The notes: generated from the sequence alone by a model not told the origin. A DNA stretch of 11,011 nucleotides from an uncultured Clostridia bacterium (GCA_934645275.1 CAKUDW010000045.1:1-11011), one strand, 5' to 3'. Shown: positions 1 through 8,691, counted from the stretch's first letter. Numbers and translations: made by a program.

Positions 1-414
1 ATTCTGGGGCTTGATGTCGCGGTGTACAATGCCGTTGCGATGCGCGTGGTCCACGGCGGCAAGAATGCGAATGGTCATCCGTATGGCGACGTCCGGATGA
101 ATTTTTCCCTCGTCGCGTATCATTTCCTTCAGCGTGCGGCCATCCACGTATTCCATCACGATATAGCGCATGTCGCCGTCGATGCCCACATCCAGAAGGT
201 TCACAATGTTCTCATGGAAAACCTTCGCCGCGGCTTCGGCCTCGCGACTGAAGCGGCGCACGAATTCCTCGTCGCCCTGGAACTCCGGCCGGAGCACCTT
301 GATGGCGACGATCCTGTTTTCCTGCTGATCCAGGGCGCGGTAAACCACGGCCATGCCGCCCATACCGACCTTCGCTTCAACGCGGTACCGGCCCGAAATG
401 AGCCTGCCGATCAT
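1..414 (-). CDS. pknB: Ser/Thr protein kinase PknB/PrkC family, N-terminal kinase part (cut by window edge)
   Basis: Eukaryote-type Ser/Thr kinase; family members are usually membrane-anchored with extracellular PASTA repeats that sense cell-wall fragments. Only the first 138 codons are here, reading off the left edge, so the transmembrane and PASTA parts cannot be checked. Visible motifs: the glycine-rich loop GMGGMAVVY (about residues 17-25), the ATP-anchoring lysine in VAIK (K39), a hinge-like MEYVDG, and the catalytic loop HRDIKPQN (131-138, catalytic D133) ending exactly at the edge. The arginine before the catalytic aspartate makes it an RD kinase, normally activated by activation-loop phosphorylation. 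The ATG overlaps the stp stop codon (ATGA, 4 bases), so the kinase and its opposing phosphatase are probably translationally coupled. The kinase identity is certain; PrkC-like architecture is inferred from the neighbourhood. Confidence 0.96.
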   Translation of the reverse strand, partial: MIGRLISGRYRVEAKVGMGGMAVVYRALDQQENRIVAIKVLRPEFQGDEEFVRRFSREAEAAAKVFHENIVNLLDVGIDGDMRYIVMEYVDGRTLKEMIRDEGKIHPDVAIRMTIRILAAVDHAHRNGIVHRDIKPQN

Positions 415-1133
415 TGAAACTCCTCCTCAAAGAGCGCATACATGGCTGTGATGTTGTCCTGCCCGCCCGCATCCAGTGCCGCATCCACCAGCGCCTTGAG
501 CTTATCCTGCCACGGCGCGGCGCACAGCGTAACTTCAAGTATATCGTAATCCTCCACATGGTTGGACAAGCCGTCCGTACACAGGAAGAATACGTCGCCC
601 CGCTGCAGACGAATCTGAATCATATCCGGTTCGAGCTCGGCCGCGGTGCCCAGCGCGCGCGTGATATAGTTGCGCTTGGGATGATGCCGGGCTTCACGTG
701 GGGTAATCAACCCCTTGAGTACCATTTCCTCCACCAGCGTATGATCCATGGTGAGGCGCATAATGTTGCCGCCGCGAATCAGATAGGCGCGGCTGTCGCC
801 CACGTGGGCGATGTGTACCCCGCGTTCGGACAGCGCCAGTCCCGTGAAGGTGGTACCCATGCCGCTGTACTTTTCTAAGCTGCGCGACTTTTCAAATACC
901 GCGCTGTTTGCACGCTCCACCGCCCTGTGCAATGCGCTGCTGCCCAGCTTGTCGCAGGCGCGCAGTTCTTCGGAAAACACGTCGATGGCCATAGCGCTGG
1001 CCACCTCGCCCGCGTTGTGTCCGCCCATGCCGTCGGCCACGGCGCAAAAGCGCTCATCCTCGCGCGGCAGGTAGAACGAATCCTCGTTGATCGGGCGCAG
1101 CTTGCCGATATCGCTAAGTCCATAGGCGCGCAT
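411..1133 (-). CDS. stp: PP2C-family Ser/Thr protein phosphatase Stp/PrpC
   Basis: A 240-residue metal-dependent (Mn/Mg) PP2C phosphatase that removes phosphate from Ser/Thr targets of the downstream kinase. All family motifs are present: RPINEDSF (13-20), the metal-binding VADGMGGH (32-39, D34), GMGTTFTGL, HVGDSRAYL, the flap-region TMDHTL, TDG (D187) and the final DN pair (D226-N227). No signal peptide or membrane segment is visible, so it is cytosolic, and the length is normal for the family. The ATG at 1133 was chosen because AAGGAGG lies 7 bases upstream and the protein then begins MRAYGLSDIG, as expected; an in-frame ATG at 1169 has no ribosome binding site. It lies 42 bases after rlmN, and its stop overlaps the pknB start. 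Confidence 0.97.
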   Translation of the reverse strand: MRAYGLSDIGKLRPINEDSFYLPREDERFCAVADGMGGHNAGEVASAMAIDVFSEELRACDKLGSSALHRAVERANSAVFEKSRSLEKYSGMGTTFTGLALSERGVHIAHVGDSRAYLIRGGNIMRLTMDHTLVEEMVLKGLITPREARHHPKRNYITRALGTAAELEPDMIQIRLQRGDVFFLCTDGLSNHVEDYDILEVTLCAAPWQDKLKALVDAALDAGGQDNITAMYALFEEEFQ

Positions 1134-1140
1134 GGCGGTT

Positions 1141-1147
1141 CCTCCTT
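1141..1147 (-). promoter_or_regulatory. Ribosome binding site of stp
   Basis: Minus-strand AAGGAGG, 7 bases before the ATG at 1133. It decides between that start and the in-frame ATG at 1169, which has no comparable site. Confidence 0.85.
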
Positions 1148-1175
1148 TTTTCGGGTGCATCTTTTGCATTCCGGA

Positions 1176-2240
1176 TTAATTCTGTTCGAGTTGATTTTGC
1201 AAGTACCTGCGCCGCAGCTGACCGCAAGCGCCCTCGATGTCCGCCCCCATTTCACGGCGAACGGTGGCCGAAATATTCTTCAGCTCCAGCCGCTTCAGAA
1301 ATGCGGCGACTTCCTGCTTTGACGGCGCGATCAGGTTGCGCTCGGGCACATCGTTGAGCGGAATCAGGTTCACATGGCAGCGCATACCGCGCAACCGCCG
1401 GGCCAGTTCCTCCGCATGGCGCAGTTCACAGTTCACATTTTTAATCAGCGCGTATTCAAACACCACGCGCCGCCCGGTCTTTTCACTGTAATTTCTGCAG
1501 GCTGCGATCACGCTCTCGTAGGTATGCGCGGCGGCCACCGGCATGATTTTGCGCCGGATTTCATCGTTGGGCGCGTGCAACGACAGCGACAACGTGACCG
1601 GCAAACCCTCGTTTGCAAAGCGATTCATCTGCTGCACCAGTCCGCAGGTAGAAAGCGAGATGTTGCGAATAGAGATATTCAGCCCTTCATCGCTGTTTAC
1701 CAGCCGCAGGAATTTGACCACATTGTCATAGTTATCAAAGGGTTCGCCGCTGCCCATCAGCACGATATTATGTACCCGCCGCTCGGAATCCTTTTCACGA
1801 ATATGGCGGTTGACCGCCACCACCTGCCCGAGGATTTCACCGGCGGACAGGTTACGCACGCGGCCCTCCAGCGTAGATGCGCAGAAAGCGCAGCCCATGC
1901 GGCAGCCCACCTGTGTGGACACGCACAGCGTATCACCATAGTGGTAGCGCATGATTACGCCCTCAATCAGGTTGCCGTCACCGAGCTGATAGAGAAATTT
2001 CTCTGTGCCGTCGAGCTTGGAAACAAAGCTTTCGCGAATGCGCACCGGATTGGCCACTGCCATGCCGCTCAGCTTTTCTCGAAGCGCAGCGGACAGGTTC
2101 GTCATTTCAGAAATATCTGCGCCGCGGTTGAGCCACTGGCGAATCTGACCCGCACGAAATTTGCTCTCGCCCAATTCGCCGGTCACAAGATCCATAAGCT
2201 CGTGGCCATCCATGCTCAAAAGCTCGATTTTATCCGCCAT
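1176..2240 (-). CDS. rlmN: 23S rRNA/tRNA adenine-C2 methyltransferase RlmN (radical SAM)
   Basis: A 354-residue radical-SAM enzyme that methylates C2 of A2503 in 23S rRNA and of A37 in some tRNAs. The [4Fe-4S] cysteines are C113, C117 and C120 in VGCRMGCAFC. The methyl-carrying catalytic cysteine is C339 in DIEGACGQL, and the partner region LCVSTQ (C106) precedes the cluster. The SAM-binding glycine motif reads GSGEP (163-167), where many relatives have GMGEP or GIGEP. Context and overall sequence fit housekeeping RlmN rather than the resistance enzyme Cfr. The ATG at 2240 shares one base with the rsmB stop (TAATG) and has AAAGGCGG upstream, indicating coupled translation of two rRNA methylases. 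The frame is open further upstream to 2357, but that part lies inside rsmB and does not resemble RlmN. Confidence 0.97.
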   Translation of the reverse strand: MADKIELLSMDGHELMDLVTGELGESKFRAGQIRQWLNRGADISEMTNLSAALREKLSGMAVANPVRIRESFVSKLDGTEKFLYQLGDGNLIEGVIMRYHYGDTLCVSTQVGCRMGCAFCASTLEGRVRNLSAGEILGQVVAVNRHIREKDSERRVHNIVLMGSGEPFDNYDNVVKFLRLVNSDEGLNISIRNISLSTCGLVQQMNRFANEGLPVTLSLSLHAPNDEIRRKIMPVAAAHTYESVIAACRNYSEKTGRRVVFEYALIKNVNCELRHAEELARRLRGMRCHVNLIPLNDVPERNLIAPSKQEVAAFLKRLELKNISATVRREMGADIEGACGQLRRRYLQNQLEQN

Positions 2241-3781
2241 TATCTGTCCGCCTTTCGCCGAAGCCTTGCAATAAAGAAACCATCCAAACCGTCGCGGCTG
2301 GGCAAAATCTGAAGCATGCCGCCCTGATACGCGCCCCGCAGCGTCTCCGGCAGCCATTCTTTGCCGTTATCCGGTTCAAATTCAGAATGGCGCTCAAGAA
2401 ACGCCGCGATCTGATCCCGATTTTCACCCGGCAAAATCGTACAGGTGGAATACACCAGCAGTCCGCCCACGCGCACCAGCCGGGCACAGGCATCCAATAT
2501 GTCAGTCTGCACCTTTTCCAGCGCCCGCGCGTCCTCCATGCGGAAGCGATACTTGATATCCGGCTTGTCACCCATCACGCCCACGCCCGAGCACGGCGCA
2601 TCCACCAGCACAGCATCCAGCGTGCCTTCCAGCGCATCGCTGCGCTTCGATGCGTCGCGCACTTGCGGGCGAATGTTATCCAGTTCCAGCCGCCGCGCTG
2701 CCGCGCGAATCAGTTCTACGCGATGCTCGTGCAAATCCCAGGCGAACACGCGCCCAGCACCGCGCATCATTTCGGCCATCAGGCAGCTCTTACCCCCCGG
2801 CGCCGCACACGCGTCCAATACCTGCATGCCGGGGCGAGGCGATACGGCCAACGCCGCCAGCATCGAGCTTTCACCCTGAATGGAAAACAGGCCCTTGCGA
2901 TAGCCTTCATGCGCAGCCAACCTGCTCGCGTCCGCCACGCGATACGCGCCCGGCACGACGCCGCGCGTCCACTTCAAATTCTGCGCATCGAGCCACGCCT
3001 CAAATTCGGCATCGCTGAATTTCATGCGATTCGGACGTATGCTCTCGCTCGCGTGGTCGGGCCGCCATGCTGCAATCGCTTCGGCGGTCGCCGCGCCGTA
3101 GGCCTCGATCAGCGCCTGCGCCAGCTCTGGCCGCAGCGAATACTGCCAGGAAATGCGCTGCACCGCGTCGCCCTCGGGCGGCTGAATCTCGCCCGCGTCG
3201 CGCGCGCGGATCAAATTGCGCAGCACGCCGTTCACCAGCGCAGTCATGCTCTCGTGCCCCGCCCTGCGCGCCTGTTTCACAGCCTCATCCACGGCTGCGT
3301 GATCCGGAACCCTGTCCATAAACAGCAGCTGTGCCGCGGCTACATCCATAATTTCCATGATTTCCGGCTCAGGGCGCGATTTCACCCGCTCCAGAATCAG
3401 CCCTTCGATGCGCAGCCAGTTTTCAACGGTGAAATAGAACAGGCTGGCCGCCAGGCGACGGTCCGCATCCGAGAGCTGTGCGTCGCGCAGCCTGCGATCC
3501 AGCGCCTGCGCGGCATACGCGCCGCTGCGCGCCACATCGCGAAAGGCAAGCAGCGCCACATCGCGCGCGGACGGTCCCTGCGGGCGACGATTGTCCATGC
3601 TGCGACGCTCATTCGCACCGCGGCGATTGCCTGCGCTGCGGCGACTGTCCATGCCGTGGCGATTATCTTTATCGCGGCGAAAACTGCCGCGATCTGCACG
3701 CGGCGCGCGATGATCCTTATTTCCGTTGCCGAAATCCGCCGGTTTTCCCGGCCTGCGGGGGGTATTCTGCTTCTGATCCAT
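2240..3781 (-). CDS. rsmB: 16S rRNA m5C967 methyltransferase RsmB/Sun, with basic N-terminal extension
   Basis: A 513-residue SAM-dependent enzyme that makes m5C at 16S position 967 (E. coli numbering). Residues about 71-200 form the NusB-like RNA-binding domain, followed by the Rossmann methyltransferase. Visible motifs: SAM loop LDACAAPGGKS (322-332), motif IV DAPCSGVG (C397) and motif VI YSTCTILPGEN (C447, the expected nucleophile). The family is usually about 430-450 residues; the excess is the first 70 residues, a tail with 16 Arg and 4 Lys that is also rich in Asn, Asp and Gly and looks disordered. The ATG at 3781 has AAAGG 10 bases upstream, whereas internal ATGs at codons 44 and 62 have no clear site, so the tail is probably translated. 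It starts 33 bases after fmt and overlaps rlmN by one base. Confidence 0.96.
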   Translation of the reverse strand: MDQKQNTPRRPGKPADFGNGNKDHRAPRADRGSFRRDKDNRHGMDSRRSAGNRRGANERRSMDNRRPQGPSARDVALLAFRDVARSGAYAAQALDRRLRDAQLSDADRRLAASLFYFTVENWLRIEGLILERVKSRPEPEIMEIMDVAAAQLLFMDRVPDHAAVDEAVKQARRAGHESMTALVNGVLRNLIRARDAGEIQPPEGDAVQRISWQYSLRPELAQALIEAYGAATAEAIAAWRPDHASESIRPNRMKFSDAEFEAWLDAQNLKWTRGVVPGAYRVADASRLAAHEGYRKGLFSIQGESSMLAALAVSPRPGMQVLDACAAPGGKSCLMAEMMRGAGRVFAWDLHEHRVELIRAAARRLELDNIRPQVRDASKRSDALEGTLDAVLVDAPCSGVGVMGDKPDIKYRFRMEDARALEKVQTDILDACARLVRVGGLLVYSTCTILPGENRDQIAAFLERHSEFEPDNGKEWLPETLRGAYQGGMLQILPSRDGLDGFFIARLRRKADR

Positions 3782-3814
3782 GCGGCATGCGCCTTTCTGA
3801 AATGGTATTTTTGT

Positions 3815-4747
3815 TTATTCGAATTGCGTGCCGGGCGCAATGCCCCTGCCGCGCAGATAATCACGGGCGTTCATTTTCTTCGCCCCAGGTGCCTGCATTT
3901 CAAGCACTTCGAGCCAACCTTCGCCGCAGGCAATCATGAGCCCGCGCTTCGGGTCAGCCACGGCAACGCTGCCGCAAGGTGCTTCGCCCTCGGCCGCCAC
4001 GGCACGCGCCAGATACAGCTTCATCCGTCCGCCGGGACCCTCCGTCCAGGCGCAGGGCCAGGGATTGAACGCGCGCACCCGCCGCGCAATTTCCACGGCC
4101 GGCATCGTCCAGTCGATCTTTGCCGCTTCGCGGCTGAGCATCGGCTCGTAGCTGGCCCGGTTTCCATCCTGCGCTTCGGGCTTCAGATCACCGAAGGGAT
4201 ACTGCTCAAGCGTTTTAATCAGCAGCGCCGCACCCATTTCAGAGAGCCGCTGTGTAAGCTCGCCTGCCGTTTCCATTTCGCCGATTTTAGTTTCAGCTTT
4301 CAGCAGCATATCGCCGGTATCCAACCCCGCGTCGGTCAGCATTGTGGTCACACCCGCCGTCTTATCGCCCATCAGGATGCACCAGTTAATCGGAGCGGAA
4401 CCGCGGTGCGCCGGCAGCAGCGAGGCGTGTACGTTGATCGTGCCGTAGCGCGGAATATCCAGCAGTTCCTGCGTCAGAATCTGCCCGAACGCTGCCGTAA
4501 CCACAATTTCCGGCGCGAGCGCCTTCAGACAGGCCACGCCCTCGGGCTGGCGCAGGCGTTCAAACTGGTATACCTCCAGCCCGAGCGACTGCGCCAGCAG
4601 CTTCACGGGGCAGGCGGTCAGCTTATGGCCGCGCCCGGCAGGACGGTCTGGCTGGGTGATCACGCCCACAATTTCATGCCCGGCTTCGGCCAGCGCGCGC
4701 AGGGACGGTACGGCAAATTCCGGCGTGCCCATAAATACGATGCGCAT
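3815..4747 (-). CDS. fmt: Methionyl-tRNA formyltransferase
   Basis: A 310-residue cytosolic enzyme that transfers the formyl group from 10-formyl-tetrahydrofolate to initiator Met-tRNA. The N-terminal fold begins [16 protein letters not shown]. The formyl-THF/catalytic motif INVHASLLPAHRGSAPI (104-120) supplies N105 and H107, and D143 lies in GLDTGD; these correspond to the known E. coli triad N106/H108/D144. The C-terminal tRNA-binding domain includes VRAFNPWPCAW. The length is normal. Its ATG shares one base with the def stop (TAATG), and GAGGATGAGG within the def tail acts as ribosome binding site. This is the classic def-fmt pair that adds and removes the formyl group. Confidence 0.97.
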   Translation of the reverse strand: MRIVFMGTPEFAVPSLRALAEAGHEIVGVITQPDRPAGRGHKLTACPVKLLAQSLGLEVYQFERLRQPEGVACLKALAPEIVVTAAFGQILTQELLDIPRYGTINVHASLLPAHRGSAPINWCILMGDKTAGVTTMLTDAGLDTGDMLLKAETKIGEMETAGELTQRLSEMGAALLIKTLEQYPFGDLKPEAQDGNRASYEPMLSREAAKIDWTMPAVEIARRVRAFNPWPCAWTEGPGGRMKLYLARAVAAEGEAPCGSVAVADPKRGLMIACGEGWLEVLEMQAPGAKKMNARDYLRGRGIAPGTQFE

Positions 4748-5229
4748 TATGCCTCATCCTCTTCGCTTTGATATTTGTCGGTCACGTCCTCGATCATCTT
4801 GTCCACATAGAGCACGCCGTCCAGATGATCCAGCTCGTGGCAGATGGCGTTGGCCAGAAAGCCTTCGCCCTCTAATTCGATGTGCTTACCCTTGCGATCC
4901 TGCGCATGCACCCGCACCTTTTCGGGGCGCAGCACCCTGCCGCGGCGACCGGGCACGGAGAGACAGCCCTCAATGCACATCTGTTCGCCTTCGCTGGAGA
5001 GAATTTCAGGATTGATCAACTCGATCAGGCCCTCGCCCACGTCGATCACCACGACGCGCTTGAGGATGCCCACCTGCGGTGCGGCCAAGCCCGCGCCGTC
5101 CGCCTCGTAGAGCGTATCGGCCATGTCGTCCAACAGCGTTGCCAGGCGCTTATCGAATTTATCCACCTTGCGGGCATGCTTTCTCAAGACATCGTCCTCG
5201 CCAAGCTTCACAATTTTGCGAATTGCCAT
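4747..5229 (-). CDS. def: Peptide deformylase
   Basis: A 160-residue metallohydrolase that removes the N-formyl group from nascent proteins at the ribosome. All three motifs are intact: [10 protein letters not shown] (45-54), EGCLSVP (87-93, metal ligand C89) and HELDH (131-135, ligands H131 and H135, catalytic E132). The tail is acidic (SEEDEA). Start choice: an in-frame TTG at 5238 lies only 2 bases from the AGGAGG and cannot use it, whereas the ATG at 5229 is 11 bases away and gives the family-typical start [10 protein letters not shown]. It lies 32 bases after priA and overlaps fmt by one base. Confidence 0.97.
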   Translation of the reverse strand: MAIRKIVKLGEDDVLRKHARKVDKFDKRLATLLDDMADTLYEADGAGLAAPQVGILKRVVVIDVGEGLIELINPEILSSEGEQMCIEGCLSVPGRRGRVLRPEKVRVHAQDRKGKHIELEGEGFLANAICHELDHLDGVLYVDKMIEDVTDKYQSEEDEA

Positions 5230-5240
5230 TGTATTCAAAA

Positions 5241-5246
5241 CCTCCT
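5241..5246 (-). promoter_or_regulatory. Ribosome binding site of def
   Basis: Minus-strand AGGAGG in the 32-base priA-def spacer. The spacing is 11 bases to the ATG at 5229 but only 2 to the TTG at 5238, which favours the ATG. Confidence 0.8.
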
Positions 5247-5261
5247 CTTTTGCGGTTAATG

Positions 5262-7493
5262 TCAGTACAAGTTAACCGGATTGATTTCCAGCTCTGCACG
5301 CACGCCCTCCGGTGCGGCATCCGCCAGGGCCTGCAGCTCGCGACAGGCGGCGTCCATATCGCCTTTGAAATAAAGCTTCATAAACAGCTGCCAGCGATAT
5401 TCGCCGCGCAGCAATCCAATCGGCGCCTCCACGGCGCGCAGCTGCACCAGCTCGGCGCGCATGCCTGCGCTGTCGATCCAGGTGCTCATGCGCGTCTCGT
5501 CAGCCTCGGCCGCGGCGCGCACCGCCGCCTGATCCTTGCCGGAATACACCAGTCGCGCAATCTGCGTAAACGGCGGATAGAGCGCGCTGCGGCGATAGGC
5601 GCTCTCGCGCTGATAAAACGCGCGAAAATCCTGCGCCGCGGCCAACTTCACGCCGTAGTGCTCGGGATCGTAGGTCTGCACAATCACTGTGCCAGGCTTA
5701 TCCGCACGGCCCGCACGGCCCGCCATCTGCGTCAGCAGCTGAAAGGTACGCTCGGTACTGCGGTAATCGGGCAGGTTCAGCGTCATATCCGCGGCGATCA
5801 CGCCCACCAGCGTAACGTTCGGAAAATCCAATCCCTTGGCGATCATCTGCGTGCCGATCAGCAAATTGGCTTCGCCCGAAGCGAATTTGCGGAATATCTT
5901 TTCATGCGCGTCCTTGCCCCGAGTGGTGTCCATATCCATGCGCAGTATGCGCGCATCTGGAAAGCGCTGCCGCGCCTCCTCCGCCACCTTCTGCGTGCCC
6001 GCGCCGAAATACTTGATGTAGCTGCTGCCACAGTTCGGGCAAACCTTTGGCGGGGGCATCGTGTAACCGCAGTAGTGGCACTTCAGCAGGTTTTCCGGCT
6101 GATGGTAGGTCATTGATACGTCGCACTGCGGACACTTGACCACATAACCGCACTTGCGGCAGGAAACAAAGCTTGAATAGCCGCGCCGGTTGATGAACAG
6201 CATCGCCTGATCGCCCGCTGCCAGGCAGGCGCGCGTGGCTTCCACCAATCGCGCGGAAAAAATGGAATGGTTGCCGCGCTCGAATTCGCCGCGCATGTCC
6301 ACCAATTCCACATCGGGCATTGGCCGATTCTTCACGCGCGTGCGCAGCTCCAGCAGCTCCAACCGGTTTTCAGCGCGCACGCCCGGCGCGGTGCGCATGA
6401 AGCTGGCCACCGACGGCGTGGCGCTGCCCAGCACCAATGCGGCGCGATTCATCTCCGCGCGCTTCCAGGCCACCTCGCGCGCATCGTAGCGCGGTCTGCT
6501 TTCGGACTGGTAGGCACTCTCGTGCTCTTCATCCACAATGATTGCGCCGATATGCTCCATCGGTGCAAATATCGCGCTGCGCGCACCCACCACCACGCGG
6601 GCCTCGCCGAAGCGGATACGCCGCCATTCGTCGAATTTTTCACCCGCCGATAGCCCGGAATGCAGCACCGCAGCGGTATCGCCGAAACGCTCGCGGAACC
6701 ATGCCGCCATCTGCGGCGTGAGCGCGATTTCCGGCACCAGCACGATCGCGCCGCGCCCGGCAGCGAGCGCGTGGCGAATAATGTGAATGTAAACCTCAGT
6801 CTTGCCGCTGCCGGTAACGCCGCTGAGCAGGAAGCGCCCACCGCCCGCGTCCATCGCGTCGATCACGGCCTGAGCGGCGCGCTGCTGGCCTGGCATCAGC
6901 TCGAAATCGCCATGCCCGGCCTCACCGCGAAGCGCCGACGGCGTGCGCCGAATGTCTGTTTCCACAATTTCCACCGCGCCGTTTCGAACAAGCGCGCGCA
7001 GCGCTGCCGCATCAAGTTGCGCGGCAGGCGTTTCGCTGCCAGATTGTAGGGCGCGCAGCACCTCGATTTGCCGCTTCGCGCGGGCATGCGCGCGAATGTA
7101 CGCCTCCGCTTGCGCGTCTGAAAGCGTCAGGCGCGCATAGCGGCGCTTGAGTTCGTGTACGCGACCGTTGCGCAGCTCCGACGGAATCATCAGCCGCAGC
7201 GCATCCACCAGGTTGCACAGATAGCGTCCGTGCATCCAGTCCGCCAGTTCGATCAACTCCGGCAATATCACCGGATAGGGTTGCATCGCGCGAATCAGCG
7301 GCCTGATCTTCTCATCGGGCAGTTCTGCACTGTCGGACAGATTCAACACAAAGCCGCTGATCTGGCGTGGTCCAAACGGAGCCAGCACCTGATAACCCGC
7401 GCCGATTTCCATATTCTCCGGCACGCGGTAGGAAAATACCCGGTCCAGCGCTCCGGCTGAAAGATCCACAACGACGTTTGCGTAGCGCTTCAT
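5262..7493 (-). CDS. priA: Primosomal protein N' (replication restart helicase PriA)
   Basis: A 743-residue superfamily 2 DNA helicase that recognises stalled or repaired forks and reloads the replicative helicase. In order: N-terminal 3'-DNA-binding domain (opening [20 protein letters not shown]), winged-helix region, Walker A GVTGSGKT (225-232), DEEH box (321-324), motif [12 protein letters not shown], an insert with eight cysteines in four pairs (C445/448, C454/457, C472/475, C485/488) binding two zincs, motif [15 protein letters not shown] and motif [10 protein letters not shown] (589-596). All catalytic and zinc residues are present and the length is normal. The ATG at 7493 overlaps the coaBC stop (ATGA). 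No strong ribosome binding site precedes it, so coupling to coaBC translation is likely. Confidence 0.98.
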   Translation of the reverse strand: MKRYANVVVDLSAGALDRVFSYRVPENMEIGAGYQVLAPFGPRQISGFVLNLSDSAELPDEKIRPLIRAMQPYPVILPELIELADWMHGRYLCNLVDALRLMIPSELRNGRVHELKRRYARLTLSDAQAEAYIRAHARAKRQIEVLRALQSGSETPAAQLDAAALRALVRNGAVEIVETDIRRTPSALRGEAGHGDFELMPGQQRAAQAVIDAMDAGGGRFLLSGVTGSGKTEVYIHIIRHALAAGRGAIVLVPEIALTPQMAAWFRERFGDTAAVLHSGLSAGEKFDEWRRIRFGEARVVVGARSAIFAPMEHIGAIIVDEEHESAYQSESRPRYDAREVAWKRAEMNRAALVLGSATPSVASFMRTAPGVRAENRLELLELRTRVKNRPMPDVELVDMRGEFERGNHSIFSARLVEATRACLAAGDQAMLFINRRGYSSFVSCRKCGYVVKCPQCDVSMTYHQPENLLKCHYCGYTMPPPKVCPNCGSSYIKYFGAGTQKVAEEARQRFPDARILRMDMDTTRGKDAHEKIFRKFASGEANLLIGTQMIAKGLDFPNVTLVGVIAADMTLNLPDYRSTERTFQLLTQMAGRAGRADKPGTVIVQTYDPEHYGVKLAAAQDFRAFYQRESAYRRSALYPPFTQIARLVYSGKDQAAVRAAAEADETRMSTWIDSAGMRAELVQLRAVEAPIGLLRGEYRWQLFMKLYFKGDMDAACRELQALADAAPEGVRAELEINPVNLY

Positions 7494-8680
7494 GATTGCT
7501 TCAGTTCCAATATGCGGTCAAGAATCGCGTCGGCCACAGCGCGCTTGCCCATTCTTTCCAGCGGACGTGCATCCGCGGCGGTAATCAGCGTCACGACGTT
7601 CGTGTCCACACCGAAGCCTGCGTCCGCACGGCTCACATCGTTGGCGACGACCATATCAGCGTTCTTGCGCGCAAGTTTTGCGCGGGCATTGGCGAGCACA
7701 TCTTCTGTTTCCGCGGCAAAGGCCACCAGCATCTGCCCCGGGCGCTTGCGCGCACCCAGCTCGCAGGCGATGTCCGCCGTATTCTTCAGACGCAGCAGCA
7801 TGCCATCTCCCGTCTTTTTAATCTTGCCGGAAGCAAACTGCTCGGGCGTGAAATCCGCAGGCGCCGCCGCCTGAATCACCACGTCCGCTCCTTCGGCGCC
7901 CGCGAGCACCGCTTCGCGCAGTTCAGCGCAGGATTCCACGCCCACGAAGGCCACGCCTGCCGGCCTTGCCAGCTGCGTAGGGCCGGAAACCAGCTGCACC
8001 TGCGCGCCGCGATCGCGCGCAGCCTCGGCGATGGCATAACCCATTTTACCGGTGGAACGATTTGTAATATAGCGCACGGGATCGATCTTCTCCACGGTCG
8101 GCCCGGCGGTCACCAGCACGCGCAGGCCCGCCAAATCACGGCGCGGGCAGAGCAACGCTTCCGCAGCTGCCGCGATGGTCTCCGGTTCGGACATGCGGCC
8201 GATATCATCGTCCCCGCACGCCAGATGTCCGGCCTCAGGGCCTACAAAATGCGTGCCGCGCGCCTTCAACGTTTCAAAATTTGCCTGCACGGCGGGACTG
8301 CGCCACATGCCCGCATTCATTGCCGGGGCCAGCAGCACCGGCCCGCGGGCCGCACAAAGCGTGGTGGAAAGCAGATCATCGGCTATGCCGCAGGCATATT
8401 TGCCCATGCAATTGGCCGTAGCGGGCGCGACCAGAATCAAATCCGCCCACTTTGCCAGCGCCACATGACCGATTTCATATTTACGGTCGAAGGTATCGGT
8501 GTAAGCCTGATGACCGCTCAGGGTTTCAAAGCTGAGCGGCGAGACAAAGCGAACGGCCGCCTCAGTCATCACCACGCGCACATCCGCGCCGCGCTTTTTC
8601 AGGCGGCTTACCAGATCGCAGGCCTTGTAGGCTGCGATGCCGCCGGTCACGCCCACCACGATATGTTTATTTTCCAGCAT
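7490..8680 (-). CDS. coaBC: Bifunctional phosphopantothenoylcysteine decarboxylase / phosphopantothenate-cysteine ligase CoaBC
   Basis: A 396-residue fusion for two steps of coenzyme A synthesis: CoaB joins cysteine to 4'-phosphopantothenate using CTP, and CoaC decarboxylates the product with FMN. The CoaC half (about 1-180) shows the FMN-binding GVTGGIAAYK (10-19), catalytic H72, PAMN (119-122) and the flap ACGD (154-157, C155). The flap continues DDIGRM, so a glycine usual at position 159 is Asp. The CoaB half shows TAGPTVEKID (191-200), NRSTGKMGYA (207-216) and the lysine-rich GKIKK (285-289). The ATG at 8680 has AGGAGG 11 bases upstream. An in-frame TTG at 8719 would add 13 residues unlike the family and is rejected. 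It overlaps priA by 4 bases and follows rpoZ after a 142-base spacer. Confidence 0.97.
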   Translation of the reverse strand: MLENKHIVVGVTGGIAAYKACDLVSRLKKRGADVRVVMTEAAVRFVSPLSFETLSGHQAYTDTFDRKYEIGHVALAKWADLILVAPATANCMGKYACGIADDLLSTTLCAARGPVLLAPAMNAGMWRSPAVQANFETLKARGTHFVGPEAGHLACGDDDIGRMSEPETIAAAAEALLCPRRDLAGLRVLVTAGPTVEKIDPVRYITNRSTGKMGYAIAEAARDRGAQVQLVSGPTQLARPAGVAFVGVESCAELREAVLAGAEGADVVIQAAAPADFTPEQFASGKIKKTGDGMLLRLKNTADIACELGARKRPGQMLVAFAAETEDVLANARAKLARKNADMVVANDVSRADAGFGVDTNVVTLITAADARPLERMGKRAVADAILDRILELKQS

Positions 8681-8691
8681 GCGCGCCGCTC

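Noticed and set aside
1134..1169. Upstream ATG for stp at 1169
   Set aside because: No ribosome binding site precedes it, and the 12 extra codons include the actual AAGGAGG site of the ATG at 1133.
1176..2240. Antibiotic-resistance methyltransferase Cfr instead of RlmN
   Set aside because: The gene is in the conserved rsmB-rlmN-stp-pknB position, overlaps rsmB in a coupled start, and carries the RlmN-type DIEGACGQL end.
1374..2312. 312-codon plus-strand frame antisense to rlmN
   Set aside because: Composition shadow of rlmN; no domain visible.
2387..4771. 794-codon open frame on the plus strand, antisense to rsmB and fmt
   Set aside because: Rich in His, Arg and Ala, with no recognisable domain, and it runs opposite two clearly real genes with every catalytic motif intact. 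Long antisense frames are expected in GC-rich coding DNA.
5079..6116. 345-codon plus-strand frame antisense to def and priA
   Set aside because: Composition shadow; Arg/His-rich with no motif.
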